From NCBI GenBank assembly GCA_017412625.1, contig JAFPWZ010000084.1:1-53610 (forward strand): a stretch of DNA of 53,610 nt. The letters are read 5' to 3'. A model generated the notes under the pieces. It did no database searches. It saw only the letters and a list, made by a program, of their open reading frames with translations, and was not told the DNA's origin. The position numbers were made by a program, and so were the translations under genes. Below are positions 24,286-34,310 of this stretch, in pieces; position 1 is the stretch's first letter, and the number at the start of each line of letters is the position of its first letter. The DNA is from Methanomicrobium sp. (lineage in GTDB: Archaea; Halobacteriota; Methanomicrobia; Methanomicrobiales; Methanomicrobiaceae).

Positions 24286-26377
24286 TGAGATCGCCTCTTA
24301 CGAGTCTGGTGACGGCATCGGGGTCGCGGTAATATGACATGAGGACTTTTCCGACGTCACGGTAGTTTCTGAGTTTTTTGAGCCGCATCCATTCGAGGAT
24401 CTCCTGACGGCGTTTGAGTTCTTCGAGCATTCGCGCCTCGTCCCAGCCGTGTGTCTCCATGATCTCCTCGAGGATGTAGGATTTGCCCGAGTAGCGTATC
24501 TCGTCCGTCGACTGATGCCATCTGAAGACTTCGTTTGTGATAAGTTCGTTTGTTCTCGGGTCTATGTCCAGAATCTCGATTATCTGCCTGTTTCTGCGCA
24601 CCCGCTGACCGCCCGCCTTTGCCTGCACCTGAATGCACATGAGGTTGAGAGAACTGAGCATGTTTCGCGGCACGTTCATCGGCGGATTTTCTATGCGGTG
24701 GACGGCGCCAGCGACGGAATCGGCATGCATTGTCGAGTATGTGACATGCCCCGTGCTCATCGCCTGAAAGAGTGTCTGCATCTCGGTGCCCCTTACCTCG
24801 CCGACGAGGAGGTATTCGGGGCGCTGACGGAGTGCGGCACGCAGGAGTTCGTACATGTCGATTGAGCCTTTCCCGTCCCTGTCGAAGGATTCGCGGGTAA
24901 CTGCGGGTATCCAGTTCCGATGCGGCAGCCTGAGTTCGCGGGTATCCTCAAGGGTTATTATCTTGGCAAGCGGCGGTATGAAGAGCGAGATGGCGTTGAG
25001 CGAGGTGGTCTTTCCCGAGGCGGTGCCGCCCGCGAATATGCAGGATTTTCCGGCTTCGACCGCCATCCAGATATATGCCATCGATAGCTTGGAGAAGGTT
25101 CCCCATTCGATGAGGTCGGTAGGCGTTATCGGCTCGTCCTTGAATTTGCGGATTGTAAACGTGGATCCGTGCGCAGTTACCTCGGTGCCGAGCGTCATCT
25201 GTATGCGCGAGCCGTCTGTCAATGTCGCATCCAGCATCGGTTCGGATATGGATACGTATTTTCCCGCTTTCTGCGCCATTTTTATGACGAATGAGTCGAG
25301 TTCGGCGGCGCTTTCGTAGACGACGCCGGTCTGCACGGATTCGTATTTTGTGTGGAAGACGAAGATTGGGATATTGAGTCCGTCGCAGGATACGTCTTCG
25401 ATGTATTTGTCGTGCATGATTGCGTCTATGAGACCTTCGCCCAGGAAATCGCGGACTATGTGATAGATTATTTTTTCGCGGTCGGCGACCGGCATCTTCA
25501 GTCCGTAGTCCTCGATGATGTCGCAGATTTCGTCGCGTAGGATCTTCTGCGCTTTCTCTTTGGTGAGGTCTTTCGTGCTTACGTTTAGGGTCTCGAAGAG
25601 CCTCTGCACGATTTCCTGCCTGAGTTTTTCCTGCGCCGGGTTGAGAGTCGGCTCCAGGACGTTGTAGGCGTACTCGTTCGTGTTCCTGTCGAAGGTGATT
25701 CTTACGTAGGCGTAAGGGGCGTTGACGCCGTAGAGCTCGACTTCCTCGATTCCTTCGGCGGCTTGGAAACTCAGATCGACGAGGGCTCCGTGAATCGCGG
25801 GGTCGTACTCTTCTCGTTTTCTTTCGACGAGGGCTTTTGCGAATCCGAAGAGTCCTTTCTTCTTCGTCCGCGTCTCTTCTTTTGCGGAGGTGTCGCGGTC
25901 GCTCTGCCGTTCGTCCTTCGATACGGAATATGCCGAGTAGATCTTTTCTATTGCCGAGATTGTCCTTTCACGCTCGGCGGGTTCGGGTTCTCCAGCGGCA
26001 TCGCCGCCGCGGATTTTGAGTTCTTCAATCTCAAAGGTGGTTGCGCCCTTGAGGGTAAGCTCGGAGATGTCGGCTTCGTCAACCGAGATTATTCCCGCAT
26101 TCCCAGAACCGATACCGCCTTTCCTCTCCGCGTCATGCGTTGCCGCATCATTTACAGTGCCGTCATGCGTTGTGCCGCCATGATTCGCCGCGTCACTCTT
26201 TGTCCCGTCGCGGCTGTCCCCGGTTTCGGCCGAGAGAGATGCGGTCGGTTCCTGCGGTTTCGGCAGCTGCGGAATCTGCCCGGGGTTTGGCAGGGACTTC
26301 GTATCGGTCGGGAAGAGCGTATCCCCGTTTAACCCGCCGCCCCTGTTTTTCTTTCCGAACAGTCCCAATCGTTTCAT
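24272..26377 (-). CDS. Type II/IV secretion ATPase (TadA/GspE family)
   Basis: The motor ATPase of a pilus or secretion system. From MKRLGLFGKK it has 701 residues. A low-complexity N-terminal region (to about residue 150, with NHGGTTHDGT and DAATHDAE repeats) precedes the conserved core. The core carries Walker A GGTASGKTT, LPHRNWIPAVTRE, the acidic Walker B in YLLVGEVRG, and the His box AMSTGHVTYSTMHADS. The frame opens 41 codons earlier at a TTG without a ribosome-binding site, whereas this ATG follows AAGGGA, so it is preferred. First gene of a three-gene operon with two GspF proteins. Confidence 0.92.
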   Translation of the reverse strand: MKRLGLFGKKNRGGGLNGDTLFPTDTKSLPNPGQIPQLPKPQEPTASLSAETGDSRDGTKSDAANHGGTTHDGTVNDAATHDAERKGGIGSGNAGIISVDEADISELTLKGATTFEIEELKIRGGDAAGEPEPAERERTISAIEKIYSAYSVSKDERQSDRDTSAKEETRTKKKGLFGFAKALVERKREEYDPAIHGALVDLSFQAAEGIEEVELYGVNAPYAYVRITFDRNTNEYAYNVLEPTLNPAQEKLRQEIVQRLFETLNVSTKDLTKEKAQKILRDEICDIIEDYGLKMPVADREKIIYHIVRDFLGEGLIDAIMHDKYIEDVSCDGLNIPIFVFHTKYESVQTGVVYESAAELDSFVIKMAQKAGKYVSISEPMLDATLTDGSRIQMTLGTEVTAHGSTFTIRKFKDEPITPTDLIEWGTFSKLSMAYIWMAVEAGKSCIFAGGTASGKTTSLNAISLFIPPLAKIITLEDTRELRLPHRNWIPAVTRESFDRDGKGSIDMYELLRAALRQRPEYLLVGEVRGTEMQTLFQAMSTGHVTYSTMHADSVAGAVHRIENPPMNVPRNMLSSLNLMCIQVQAKAGGQRVRRNRQIIEILDIDPRTNELITNEVFRWHQSTDEIRYSGKSYILEEIMETHGWDEARMLEELKRRQEILEWMRLKKLRNYRDVGKVLMSYYRDPDAVTRLVRGDLNERL

Positions 26378-26722
26378 TATCCCTTCAGTATCCTTCAATG
26401 AAAATCCCCCACCCCGATGCGGGTTGTTAACAGAGTTAACAGGTAACAAAAGAACTCTGTCACGCTCAAAATTATAATCTTCCGAAAAATTGACCGACAA
26501 AAGGAGTTTAAAAGGTGTTAAATGGAGTTAAAAAAGATTCAAAGAAAATCCAAAGAGATTCTTAAGATATGCCGAAATGATTCCCTGGAAATTCTCAGGT
26601 AATTCTTAGGGAGTTTTCAGGTTATTCGTAAGGTATTTTCAGGTCATTCATAAGGTATTTTCAGATAATTCATATGTAATTTCAAAAGGGATTCAAACCG
26701 ACTTTAATTCAAATCCGAAAAT
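26378..26722. other. Divergent promoter region with an unusual repeat
   Basis: This 345-base region separates the ATPase operon (minus) from the prepilin peptidase (plus), so promoters for both should lie here. It is AT-rich. Its right half holds a four-unit 22-base tandem repeat described separately. Several A/T-rich stretches could be TATA boxes, and I cannot choose among them. Confidence 0.5.
26592..26679. repeat. Four-unit 22-base tandem repeat
   Basis: Four contiguous 22-base units begin TTCTCAGGTAATTC, TTTTCAGGTTATTC, TTTTCAGGTCATTC and TTTTCAGATAATTC, the middle two differing at two positions. The array lies between the divergent ATPase and peptidase genes. Its unit length is two helical turns of DNA, so the units would present themselves on the same DNA face. 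Confidence 0.85.
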
Positions 26723-27577
26723 ATGAAGAGAACTAATATATTGCCGCGGACAGATCTTTATATATTCATGGAAATACTTCTGATAATCTCATCAATAGCA
26801 ATAATAATCACGCTTTTGTATGCTTCATACCGCGATTATAAAGAACGCCTTGTGGCGTTTAAGACATGGTATCCGATGCTCGTCATCGGTGTGCCGATTG
26901 CCCTCTATACCTATGCAACGCTTATTCTTGCGGAGCCGCGTGCGGCTGTCGGCTACATCGTCCTTGTCGCGATCTTCTGTGCGATGTTCTATTTCTCGTC
27001 GGCATACCTGCACATATTCGGCGGGGCGGATGCCTGGGCATTCATCTTCATCACATTCCTTGTGCCCCTCTATCCGATACTGCCGCTCACGGGATATCCG
27101 GCAATCGCTTTCTTCCCGCTGACCGTTCTGATAAATGCCGTGATACTGAATCTTGTCGTGCCGATTGGGCTTCTGATATACAATCTCGCAAAGAGGAACA
27201 GGGCGCCGCTCTTCTGCCTCCTCACATGCTACCCGGTCGCGAGCGAAAAACTTACGGATTCGTTCGGATTTATCATGGAGGAGTTCGAGGAGTGCCCCAA
27301 GAGCGCCGAGTCGCCCGAAGGCTTTAAGCGGAGATTCCTCACCTTCGGCGCCTCGATTAAGAGGATGGTCGGGGGAACGCGCAGGATGTATACCGGCGAT
27401 CTCAAAAGGAATCCGCAGGAATACAAAAAAGAACTTGCCCTCTATAAGAAAGCGGGACATGTCTGGATATCCTACGGCGTTCCGTTCATCATCCCGATTA
27501 CGGCGGGTTTCATAACGGCGCTCGTCTTCGGGGACATACTGTTTACGATAATACGCTGCATTACGGGGGCAATGTAA
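26723..27577 (+). CDS. A24-family prepilin peptidase (archaeal preflagellin/prepilin type)
   Basis: An aspartic membrane protease that removes class III signal peptides from pilin-like proteins. The first catalytic aspartate is in SYRDYKERL and the second in FGGADAWAF (GxxD). Six or so membrane segments surround a cytoplasmic domain (about 180-245), and a final pair follows GVPFIIPI. The ATG used here gives 284 residues. MEILLIISS, 15 codons later (26768), is a credible alternative; neither has a clear ribosome-binding site. It is divergent from the pilus ATPase operon and probably processes its unseen substrates. Confidence 0.88.
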   Translation: MKRTNILPRTDLYIFMEILLIISSIAIIITLLYASYRDYKERLVAFKTWYPMLVIGVPIALYTYATLILAEPRAAVGYIVLVAIFCAMFYFSSAYLHIFGGADAWAFIFITFLVPLYPILPLTGYPAIAFFPLTVLINAVILNLVVPIGLLIYNLAKRNRAPLFCLLTCYPVASEKLTDSFGFIMEEFEECPKSAESPEGFKRRFLTFGASIKRMVGGTRRMYTGDLKRNPQEYKKELALYKKAGHVWISYGVPFIIPITAGFITALVFGDILFTIIRCITGAM

Positions 27578-27613
27578 CCGAGTGCAAACCGAGTGCAAAC
27601 CGAGGCTTTGTAA

Positions 27614-28048
27614 ATGACCGAAAATACGAATAACAACCATAAATCGGACAACTCCCGCCTGCCGCTCCTCTCGGAGATAAAATACGACAGGAACGGGCTT
27701 GTGACCGTCGTCGTCCAGGACGCGGGAACAAAAGAGGTTCTCATGACGGCATGGTCGGACGAGGCCGCCGTCCTCGAGACGATTCGGACGGGATATGCGC
27801 ACTTCTACTCGCGCAGCCGCGGGAAGATGTGGAAGAAGGGCGAGGAGAGCGGGCATATTCAGGAGATAGTCCGCATCCTTGTCGACTGCGACTGCGACAC
27901 GCTCCTCTATCAGGTAAGACAGAAGGGCGGCGCATGCCACACGGGTCACATGAGCTGTTTTTACAGAACGCTCGAAGGAGAAGATGTCGGAGAGAAAGTT
28001 TTCGACCCGGCGGAAGTATACGGCGATTCCGGGAAGGGATCGATCTGA
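27614..28048 (+). CDS. hisI: Phosphoribosyl-AMP cyclohydrolase HisI
   Basis: Third step of histidine synthesis: opens the adenine ring of phosphoribosyl-AMP. The 144-residue protein has all expected signatures: LVTVVVQDAGTKEVLMTAW, THFYSR-like AHFYSRSRGKMWKKGEESGH, the metal-binding DCDCDTLLYQV and KGGACHTGHMSCFYR. No HisE domain is fused. It lies 36 bases after the prepilin peptidase, with a CCGAGTGCAAA repeat between them. Confidence 0.95.
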   Translation: MTENTNNNHKSDNSRLPLLSEIKYDRNGLVTVVVQDAGTKEVLMTAWSDEAAVLETIRTGYAHFYSRSRGKMWKKGEESGHIQEIVRILVDCDCDTLLYQVRQKGGACHTGHMSCFYRTLEGEDVGEKVFDPAEVYGDSGKGSI

Positions 28049-28106
28049 TTAGGGATTGAATACTTAATTAGGGATTGAATACTCTAATTAGGGATTGAAT
28101 ACATTA
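28048..28106 (+). repeat. Three-unit 20-base tandem repeat
   Basis: Three copies of ATTAGGGATTGAATAC plus a four-base tail (units of 19, 20 and 20 bases) start at the hisI stop codon and run to within 20 bases of the next ATG. The array is directly repeated without spacers, so it is not CRISPR-like. Confidence 0.85.
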
Positions 28107-28125
28107 TATAAAAGGGAGGTTTTGT

Positions 28126-30114
28126 ATGAAACTTATACCAGATACCAGCGTCATAATAGACGGACGCATCACCTCGATGATACAGGAGTCGGGTGAATAT
28201 AAAGGGGCCACAATAATTGTTCCGGAGGCCGTAATAGCAGAACTTGAAGCACAGGCCAACCAGGGACGTGAAATAGGATTCAGCGGCCTTATCGAGCTTC
28301 AGGAACTTTCAAAGCTCGCAGAAGAAGGAATAATAGAACTCAAATATCAGGGCGAAAGACCCAGCCTCGACCAGGTCAAACTTGCAAGCGGCGGCGAGAT
28401 CGACGCACTCATAAGAAAGGTCGCGCTTCAGTGCGATGACGCAAAGTTCATCACCAGCGACTTCGTGCAGTCCGAGGTCGCAAAAGCGAAAGGGCTTGAC
28501 GTATTATACTTAAAACCGCAGACGGAGAACTTTTCACCGCTTACAATAGAGAAATATTTCGATGAAAACACCCTCTGCGTATGGCTGAAAGAGCGCGCGA
28601 AGCCTTTCGCAAGAAAGGGAACGCCCAACAATAACAGTCTTGTAAGCCTTTCCGAGAATGTTCTCTCCGAATATGAGCTAAAGCGCATAGCACAGGAGAT
28701 TCTCGAACGCGCCAGACGCAGTCCCGACGGATTTATCGAGATAGAAAAGCGCGGCGTCACCGTTGTGCAGATCGGCGCAATGAGAGTATCAATATGCAGA
28801 AGACCCTTCTCGGACGGCATGGAGATTATCGCGGCAAGACCGAGCAGAAACAGCTCATTAAGCGACTATAAGAAATGCGCCGCGGTAAAGAAACTCCTCG
28901 ACGGCGGCAGAAAGGGTATCCTCGTCGTCGGCAAGCCGGGCACGGGAAAGACGAGCGTTGCTCAGAGCATCGCGGTCTACCTTGCCGACAGGGGTTGCTC
29001 GGTCAAGACGATGGAGTCCTCGAGAGATCTCTTCGTTCCCGATAAGATAACGCAGTACGGCGAGCTTGACGGAAGCATGGAGAACACATCCGAGATTCTT
29101 CTCATGATGCGTCCCGACCATGTCATCTTCGACGAACTCAGAAAATGCTCGGATTTCAACGTCTACTCCGAACTGCGCCTTGCGGGTGTCGGCGTAGTGG
29201 GCGTTGTCCACGCCGGCAGTGCACACGATGCTCTCTTCAGATTCATGTCGAAGACGGAGTTCGGCGTGCTCTCGCAGGTGATTGATACGATTATCGCCGT
29301 CAAAGACGGAGATATCGCCAATATCTATGACCTTAAGTTCGAGTTCAAGGTGCCCGACAGTCTTCCCGACGACAACGACGAACTGCCGGCAAGACCGGTC
29401 ATCTCGGTCATCAACACCGAGACCGGCCAGGCCGAGTCCGAGATATTCAGATACGACGGCGAGTCGATTGTCGTCAGATTTACTGAGGATGACGAGCCGA
29501 CCTGTCAGTCGATGCCGCAGTCAATGCAGTCCGTGCAGACCGTTCAGAGGGAGGACAGCTCCCAGCAGTCACTGCCGATTGAGGAAGACGAAGAGGATAT
29601 CTCGATGAAACTTGTCGAACGCGACATTCAGAGGGAGATCGGAAGATTCACGAACGGCTCCGTCGACGTGAAGATGCAGAACGAGAACAAGGCGGTTGTC
29701 TACATAGACGACAAGGATGTCCCCGCCGCAATCGGAAAAGGCGGAAAGAACGTCGCGGCAATCGTGAACAAACTCAGTATCGGTATCGATATCCGCCCGA
29801 GAAGCGAGCTTGCGAGATCGGCGCCTGCGGTATCGCAGAACGACTACGACCTCTCGCCCTCAATCGAACTTGACGGCACAACTGGCGGCGTCACGGAAAA
29901 CGGCGTCGAGATAAAGATTGACAAGAAGAATCTCCTGATTACCGCAAGAGAATACAGAGGTAAGATTGTGGATATCTTCGGCGGCAAAGAGTATCTCTTT
30001 ACCGCGACAGTCAACGATATGGGCGAGATTCACATGTCGAAGACCAACAGTATCGCAATGGATATGATTCGCCGTTACAATGACGGTGAAGAGATAAGGC
30101 TCAGACCGGTATGA
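28126..30114 (+). CDS. PIN domain-AAA ATPase-KH domain protein
   Basis: A 662-residue protein widely conserved in euryarchaea. Residues 1-150 form a PIN nuclease domain (acidic D6 and D12, then the EAVIAELE glutamate). The ATPase core has Walker A GKPGTGKT at 269-276 and the acidic HVIFDELRKC. A KH domain (about 505-570, IGKGGKNVAAIV) would bind RNA. The order suggests an ATP-driven RNA-cleaving or remodelling machine, but its substrate is not known to me. A strong GGGAGGT precedes the ATG. A low-complexity Ser/Gln linker (about 462-488) joins the ATPase and KH parts. Confidence 0.9.
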   Translation: MKLIPDTSVIIDGRITSMIQESGEYKGATIIVPEAVIAELEAQANQGREIGFSGLIELQELSKLAEEGIIELKYQGERPSLDQVKLASGGEIDALIRKVALQCDDAKFITSDFVQSEVAKAKGLDVLYLKPQTENFSPLTIEKYFDENTLCVWLKERAKPFARKGTPNNNSLVSLSENVLSEYELKRIAQEILERARRSPDGFIEIEKRGVTVVQIGAMRVSICRRPFSDGMEIIAARPSRNSSLSDYKKCAAVKKLLDGGRKGILVVGKPGTGKTSVAQSIAVYLADRGCSVKTMESSRDLFVPDKITQYGELDGSMENTSEILLMMRPDHVIFDELRKCSDFNVYSELRLAGVGVVGVVHAGSAHDALFRFMSKTEFGVLSQVIDTIIAVKDGDIANIYDLKFEFKVPDSLPDDNDELPARPVISVINTETGQAESEIFRYDGESIVVRFTEDDEPTCQSMPQSMQSVQTVQREDSSQQSLPIEEDEEDISMKLVERDIQREIGRFTNGSVDVKMQNENKAVVYIDDKDVPAAIGKGGKNVAAIVNKLSIGIDIRPRSELARSAPAVSQNDYDLSPSIELDGTTGGVTENGVEIKIDKKNLLITAREYRGKIVDIFGGKEYLFTATVNDMGEIHMSKTNSIAMDMIRRYNDGEEIRLRPV

Positions 30115-30150
30115 TCCGCAGGACACGGGGGCATCCCCGATCCGATTAAT

Positions 30151-30160
30151 CATATATTTT
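30151..30160 (+). promoter_or_regulatory. TATA-like element before leuS
   Basis: CATATATTTTTAAAAAT begins here, about 55 bases before the LeuRS ATG, predicting a leader of about 30 bases that carries the GGAAGTGA ribosome-binding site. Confidence 0.45.
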
Positions 30161-30212
30161 TAAAAATCCAAAATAAATATCCGAGATTTACATTCAATAA
30201 CGGAAGTGAATC

Positions 30213-33002
30213 ATGAGTAAATTCGAGACGAAAGAGTACGAAGAAAAATACTGTCGGGAGTGGAAACACGCCTTCGAGGCTGATCCCAAGGACGGCGCCG
30301 ATAAATTCTATATCAACGTCGCTTACCCTTATCCCAGCGGCGCTATGCACGTCGGTCACGGAAGGACATATATTGCTCCCGACGTAATCGCGAGATATAA
30401 GAGAATGCAGGGTCGTCATGTCCTCTTCCCGATGGCTTTCCACGTTACGGGTTCGCCTGTCATCGGTATTTCCAAGAGGATTGCCAGAGGCGACGAGAAG
30501 ACAATTAAGCTCTACCGCGACTTATACCGCGTTCCGCAGGATGTGCTTGACCGCTTTGTCGAGCCGACCGAGATTGTGAAGTATTTCAGCGACGAATACG
30601 AGCGCGTGATGAGCAGTTGCGGTCTTTCAATCGACTGGAGACGCAGGTTTACAACGGTTTACCCGCAGTACAGCAAGTTCATAGAGTGGCAGTACAAGCA
30701 CCTCTACGAGCAGAACCGCGTCAGAAAGGGTGCGCACCCCGTTAAGTTCTGCCCGCAGTGCGACAACCCGGTAGGCGACCATGATCTGCTCGAGGGCGAG
30801 AAGGCGGAGATTGTCAAATATACGCTGGTTATGTTCACATGGGGAGAATACAAGGTGCCCTGCGCGACCCTGCGCCCCGAGACGACATACGGTGTGACAA
30901 ATCTCTGGGTTAACCCCAACGTTACCTACAAGAAGGTGCTTCTCGACGGCGAGAAGTGGATTTTATCGCCGGATGCGGCGCACAAGCTTGCACTTCAGGA
31001 GCACGAGGTCAAGGAAGAGGGAGAGATTAAGGGCAGCGAGCTCGTCGACCAGAAGATGAGCCACCACATGTGCGGCAGTGTCCCCGTTCTTCCCGCCGAG
31101 TTCGTCGACCCCGACATGGCGACGGGTATCGTGATGAGCGTTCCCGCCCATGCGCCGTTTGACTACATCGCACTCCGCGACCTTCAGAAGCAGGGCAAAT
31201 ATACGGATATTCAGCCGATTGCACTCATCACGGTTCCGGGATTCGGTCAGTTCCCCGCAAAGGATGCGGTCGAGCGCTCGGGTATCGCCGACCAGAACGA
31301 CCCGGGAATGGAGACGCTGACACAGGAGGTTTACAGCGCGGAGTTCTCGAGCGGAAAGATGTTCCCGCAGTACGGCGGCAAGCCGGTCAAGATTGCACGC
31401 GAAGAGTATGCGGAGCTTATGCGCGAGAAGTACGGCTCAATCATAATGTATGATTTCGACAACCACAATGTGATGTGCCGCTGCGGAAGCCGCGTCTTCG
31501 TCAAGATTCTCAAGGATCAGTGGTTCCTGCAGTACAGCGACGAGGCATGGAAGAAGCAGATTCACGAGCAGCTCAACAAGGTCGAGCTTGTTCCGCCCGA
31601 GGTCAGGACCGAGTTCGAGAGGACAATCGACTGGCTCAAGGACTGGGCATGTTCGAGAAGAATCGGTCTGGGAACGAGGATGCCGTTTGACAAGAACTGG
31701 CTTGTGGAGCCGCTCTCGGATTCGACCATCTACATGGCCTTCTACACCATCGCCCACAAACTGCTTCAGATTGAGCCGGAGAAGCTCACGCCCGAGGTCT
31801 TCGACTATGTCTACCGCGGCGAAGGCAGCCCCGATAAACTGCCGATTCCCAGGGAAACGGCGGAAGACCTCAGAAAGGAGTTCCTGTACTGGTATCCGTA
31901 TGATTTCAGATTCTCGGCAAAGGATCTTATCTCGAATCACCTGACCTTCCAGCTCTTCCACCACAAGGCGCTCTTCCCCGAGAACCTTCAGCCCAAGGGT
32001 ATGGTCGTCTTCGGTATGGGTCTCCTCGAGGGCGCAAAGATGTCCTCGTCGAAGGGCAATGTCTTCCTGCTCGAAGATGCCGTGCGCGATCTCGGTGCGG
32101 ATACGGTAAGGATGTTCCTTGTCGGCAGTGCCGAGCCGTGGCAGGATTTCGACTGGAGAAAAGAGCTTGTTGCGGCAACAAAGAAGCAGATCGAGAGATT
32201 CTATACTCTGGTCACCGAGAGCAATGACGCGAGCGGCAGCTACGATATCGATAAGTGGCTCATCTCCCGCCTTCAGGAGAGAATTAAGAAGACGGATGAG
32301 GCATTACAGCTCTTCCAGACCCGTCAGGCGCTTCAGGAGGCCTACTTCGGTATCGATTCCGATCTCAAGTGGTACCGCCGCCGCCTTCCCGAAGGCGTTA
32401 CGGGTTCCGCGGTCTTAAAGGAGGTCAACAACGTCTGGATAAGGCTTCTTGCGCCGTTTATCCCGTTCACCTGTCAGAACCTCTGGGAGTTCACCGGCAA
32501 CAGCGGCAATATCGCGTTTGCGCAGTGGCCGACGGCGGATGCGTCCAAGATTGATGAGCCGGTCGAGCTTGCCGAGGAGCTTCTCATAAGGACTACGGAG
32601 GATATCGAGTCGATTGTGAAGCTTATCGAGACCGAGAAGGCTTCGACGATTACGCTCTTTGTGACGCCCGAGTGGAAATACGATCTCTTTAAGAAGATTG
32701 CCGGCGCCGAGGACAGAAACAATGTCATCGGTCTTGTCATGAAGGACGAGGCAATGAAGAAGCGCGGCAAAGAGGCGACGGATGCGACAAAGCAGATTAC
32801 GACGCTGATTCACCGCCTGCCGCCCGACCTTGTCGGGCTTATCGCGAAGAACGATGTCAGCGAGGCTGCGGTCTTCGAGTCGGCGGTCGGCTTCCTTGAG
32901 CGCGAATACGGTCTCAAGGTCAAGATTGTGAAGTCGGACGAGTCGACTCATCCGAAAGCGCGTCAGGCACTGCCCTTCAAGCCGGCAATACTGATTGAGT
33001 GA
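30213..33002 (+). CDS. leuS: Leucyl-tRNA synthetase
   Basis: A class I aminoacyl-tRNA synthetase of the archaeal/eukaryotic LeuRS type, 929 residues. It has the HIGH-type motif HVGH at 46-49, a connective peptide/editing domain (about 150-480), the KMSKS-type motif KMSSS near 609-613, and a C-terminal anticodon-binding and extension region. The Cys-containing [12 protein letters not shown] lies early in the editing insertion. GGAAGTGA precedes the ATG. It is monocistronic, with a TATA box upstream and an AT-rich end. Confidence 0.97.
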   Translation: MSKFETKEYEEKYCREWKHAFEADPKDGADKFYINVAYPYPSGAMHVGHGRTYIAPDVIARYKRMQGRHVLFPMAFHVTGSPVIGISKRIARGDEKTIKLYRDLYRVPQDVLDRFVEPTEIVKYFSDEYERVMSSCGLSIDWRRRFTTVYPQYSKFIEWQYKHLYEQNRVRKGAHPVKFCPQCDNPVGDHDLLEGEKAEIVKYTLVMFTWGEYKVPCATLRPETTYGVTNLWVNPNVTYKKVLLDGEKWILSPDAAHKLALQEHEVKEEGEIKGSELVDQKMSHHMCGSVPVLPAEFVDPDMATGIVMSVPAHAPFDYIALRDLQKQGKYTDIQPIALITVPGFGQFPAKDAVERSGIADQNDPGMETLTQEVYSAEFSSGKMFPQYGGKPVKIAREEYAELMREKYGSIIMYDFDNHNVMCRCGSRVFVKILKDQWFLQYSDEAWKKQIHEQLNKVELVPPEVRTEFERTIDWLKDWACSRRIGLGTRMPFDKNWLVEPLSDSTIYMAFYTIAHKLLQIEPEKLTPEVFDYVYRGEGSPDKLPIPRETAEDLRKEFLYWYPYDFRFSAKDLISNHLTFQLFHHKALFPENLQPKGMVVFGMGLLEGAKMSSSKGNVFLLEDAVRDLGADTVRMFLVGSAEPWQDFDWRKELVAATKKQIERFYTLVTESNDASGSYDIDKWLISRLQERIKKTDEALQLFQTRQALQEAYFGIDSDLKWYRRRLPEGVTGSAVLKEVNNVWIRLLAPFIPFTCQNLWEFTGNSGNIAFAQWPTADASKIDEPVELAEELLIRTTEDIESIVKLIETEKASTITLFVTPEWKYDLFKKIAGAEDRNNVIGLVMKDEAMKKRGKEATDATKQITTLIHRLPPDLVGLIAKNDVSEAAVFESAVGFLEREYGLKVKIVKSDESTHPKARQALPFKPAILIE

Positions 33003-33083
33003 CGGGATAACCGTCCGATCTCAAATTTACTCTTTTATATTTTTTAACGATTTTAAAAAAGCGAATTGTAAAAAAAATTATGA

Positions 33084-33431
33084 TCAGTCAGCGCCTTTAA
33101 CGGCGTCGGTTGCCTTCTTCTTTCTCTCTTTGGTGTTGTAGCCCGTCACATATTCGAGATATCCTCTGAATCTCTTGTTCGTGTCGAGAACTATTTTGTC
33201 GGCATCCTCTTCGCTGTGGGTTTCGTAGAGTTTCGCGTCCGAGACGGTGTCGACCACGAACATGTTGCCTTTGTCGTTGATCCATGCCTCAAGGAGGGTG
33301 AACGAACCGAAACTGATTGAGAAGTGACCGTTCTTGACCTTCGGCTCGGTGTCAAAATATTTTACGAGCCCGTCTTTTGCTCTGTCCTCAAGTCCTTCCT
33401 TGAATCCTCGTTTGATCGAATATTCCTGCAT
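33084..33431 (-). CDS. DUF5611-family protein
   Basis: A 115-residue protein found in methanogens and filed, as far as I recall, as DUF5611. The start MQEYSIKRGF and the central beta-rich domain (GHFSISFGSFTLLEAWINDKGNMFVVDT) are characteristic; the last 15 residues are a Lys-rich tail. Function unknown. There is no clear ribosome-binding site, so the mRNA may be leaderless. It lies convergent to LeuRS and divergent from the PAC2 gene. Confidence 0.7.
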   Translation of the reverse strand: MQEYSIKRGFKEGLEDRAKDGLVKYFDTEPKVKNGHFSISFGSFTLLEAWINDKGNMFVVDTVSDAKLYETHSEEDADKIVLDTNKRFRGYLEYVTGYNTKERKKKATDAVKGAD

Positions 33432-33526
33432 ATGTATTAATTTACGGGCTTTGCTTTAATGTTTTTTGTATTGAACGGCGTTTGCGGGGGAGAGGAGAGG
33501 CGGAGTCGCGGGAGGCGTAACGACAG

Positions 33527-33537
33527 CAATATATAAA
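33527..33537 (+). promoter_or_regulatory. TATA box for the PAC2 gene
   Basis: CAATATATAAA lies about 48 bases before the ATG at 33580, leaving a leader of roughly 20 bases with the TTGGAGG ribosome-binding site. Confidence 0.5.
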
Positions 33538-33579
33538 TTATAATCGTATTGTAGTTACCCAAAGATTGGAGGCAGAAAT

Positions 33580-34305
33580 ATGGATGATGACATACGAATT
33601 ATCTCGGAAGCGCCGTCTTCGGAGGACATTACGGTCTTCTTCGGTTTCCCCGGGAGCGGGCTGGTCGGCAGTATTGCCGTTCAGTTCCTCGTCGATTCAC
33701 TGGAATACAAGTATCTCGGAGGCATTACGGGAAGGATGTTTCCGCCGGTCGCGATGATGGTGGACGGCGTTATCGCATCGCCGCTTCGAATCTACGGGAA
33801 GGATAACTGCGTTGCGGTAGTCTCGGAGATTCCGATTCCGCCGGAGGACTGCTATGACCTTACTCAGGCGCTCCTTGACTGGTTTTCGCAGTATAAGATA
33901 AAGGATGTGACGGTTGTCGCGGGTATGGTGACTAATTCGGGAGAGAAACGTGTCTTCGGCGTCGGCAGCGACGAGAAGAGTATCGCGCCGATACGGGATC
34001 TCGTGAATGTTCTGCCGATGGGGAGCATCTCGGGAATGGCGGGAAGCATCCTTCTGGAGTGCAGGGCGAGAGGTATTCCCGCAATCGGGCTTCTCGGCGA
34101 GACCGTGAATGTTCCCGATCCGCGTTCGGCCGTTGCCGTGCTTGAGGCAATCAACGGTACATACGATTTCAATATCGATGTCGGAAAGCTCATCACCGAG
34201 GCGGAGAACATCGAGGAGTCGATGCAGAGAATCTCCGAGCAGATGAGCAGTAAAGAGGATGAGGGCGAGACTATGAAGAGAGAGCATCTTCCGATGTACG
34301 GGTGA
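33580..34305 (+). CDS. PAC2-family proteasome assembly chaperone homologue
   Basis: A 241-residue PAC2-fold protein. Eukaryotic PAC2 helps assemble the proteasome alpha ring, and archaeal PbaA/PbaB relatives are chaperone-like. The family motifs FFGFPGSGLVGSIAVQFLVD and TVVAGMVTNSGEKRVFGVG are visible, and a helical tail (about 200-235) resembles the part contacting the proteasome. GGAGG lies at good spacing before the ATG. The stop overlaps the ribosome-binding region of the DUF473 gene, so the two are coupled. The proteasome alpha gene is elsewhere in the window. Confidence 0.88.
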   Translation: MDDDIRIISEAPSSEDITVFFGFPGSGLVGSIAVQFLVDSLEYKYLGGITGRMFPPVAMMVDGVIASPLRIYGKDNCVAVVSEIPIPPEDCYDLTQALLDWFSQYKIKDVTVVAGMVTNSGEKRVFGVGSDEKSIAPIRDLVNVLPMGSISGMAGSILLECRARGIPAIGLLGETVNVPDPRSAVAVLEAINGTYDFNIDVGKLITEAENIEESMQRISEQMSSKEDEGETMKREHLPMYG

Positions 34306-34310
34306 GCAGG

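Noticed and set aside
26825-27949. Long minus-strand open frame (374 codons) over the prepilin peptidase and hisI
   Set aside because: Both plus-strand genes have strong family motifs; the antisense product is Arg/Cys-rich without a recognisable fold.
28048-28106. Possible CRISPR-like array after hisI
   Set aside because: The 20-base units are directly adjacent with no unique spacers, and only three copies exist.
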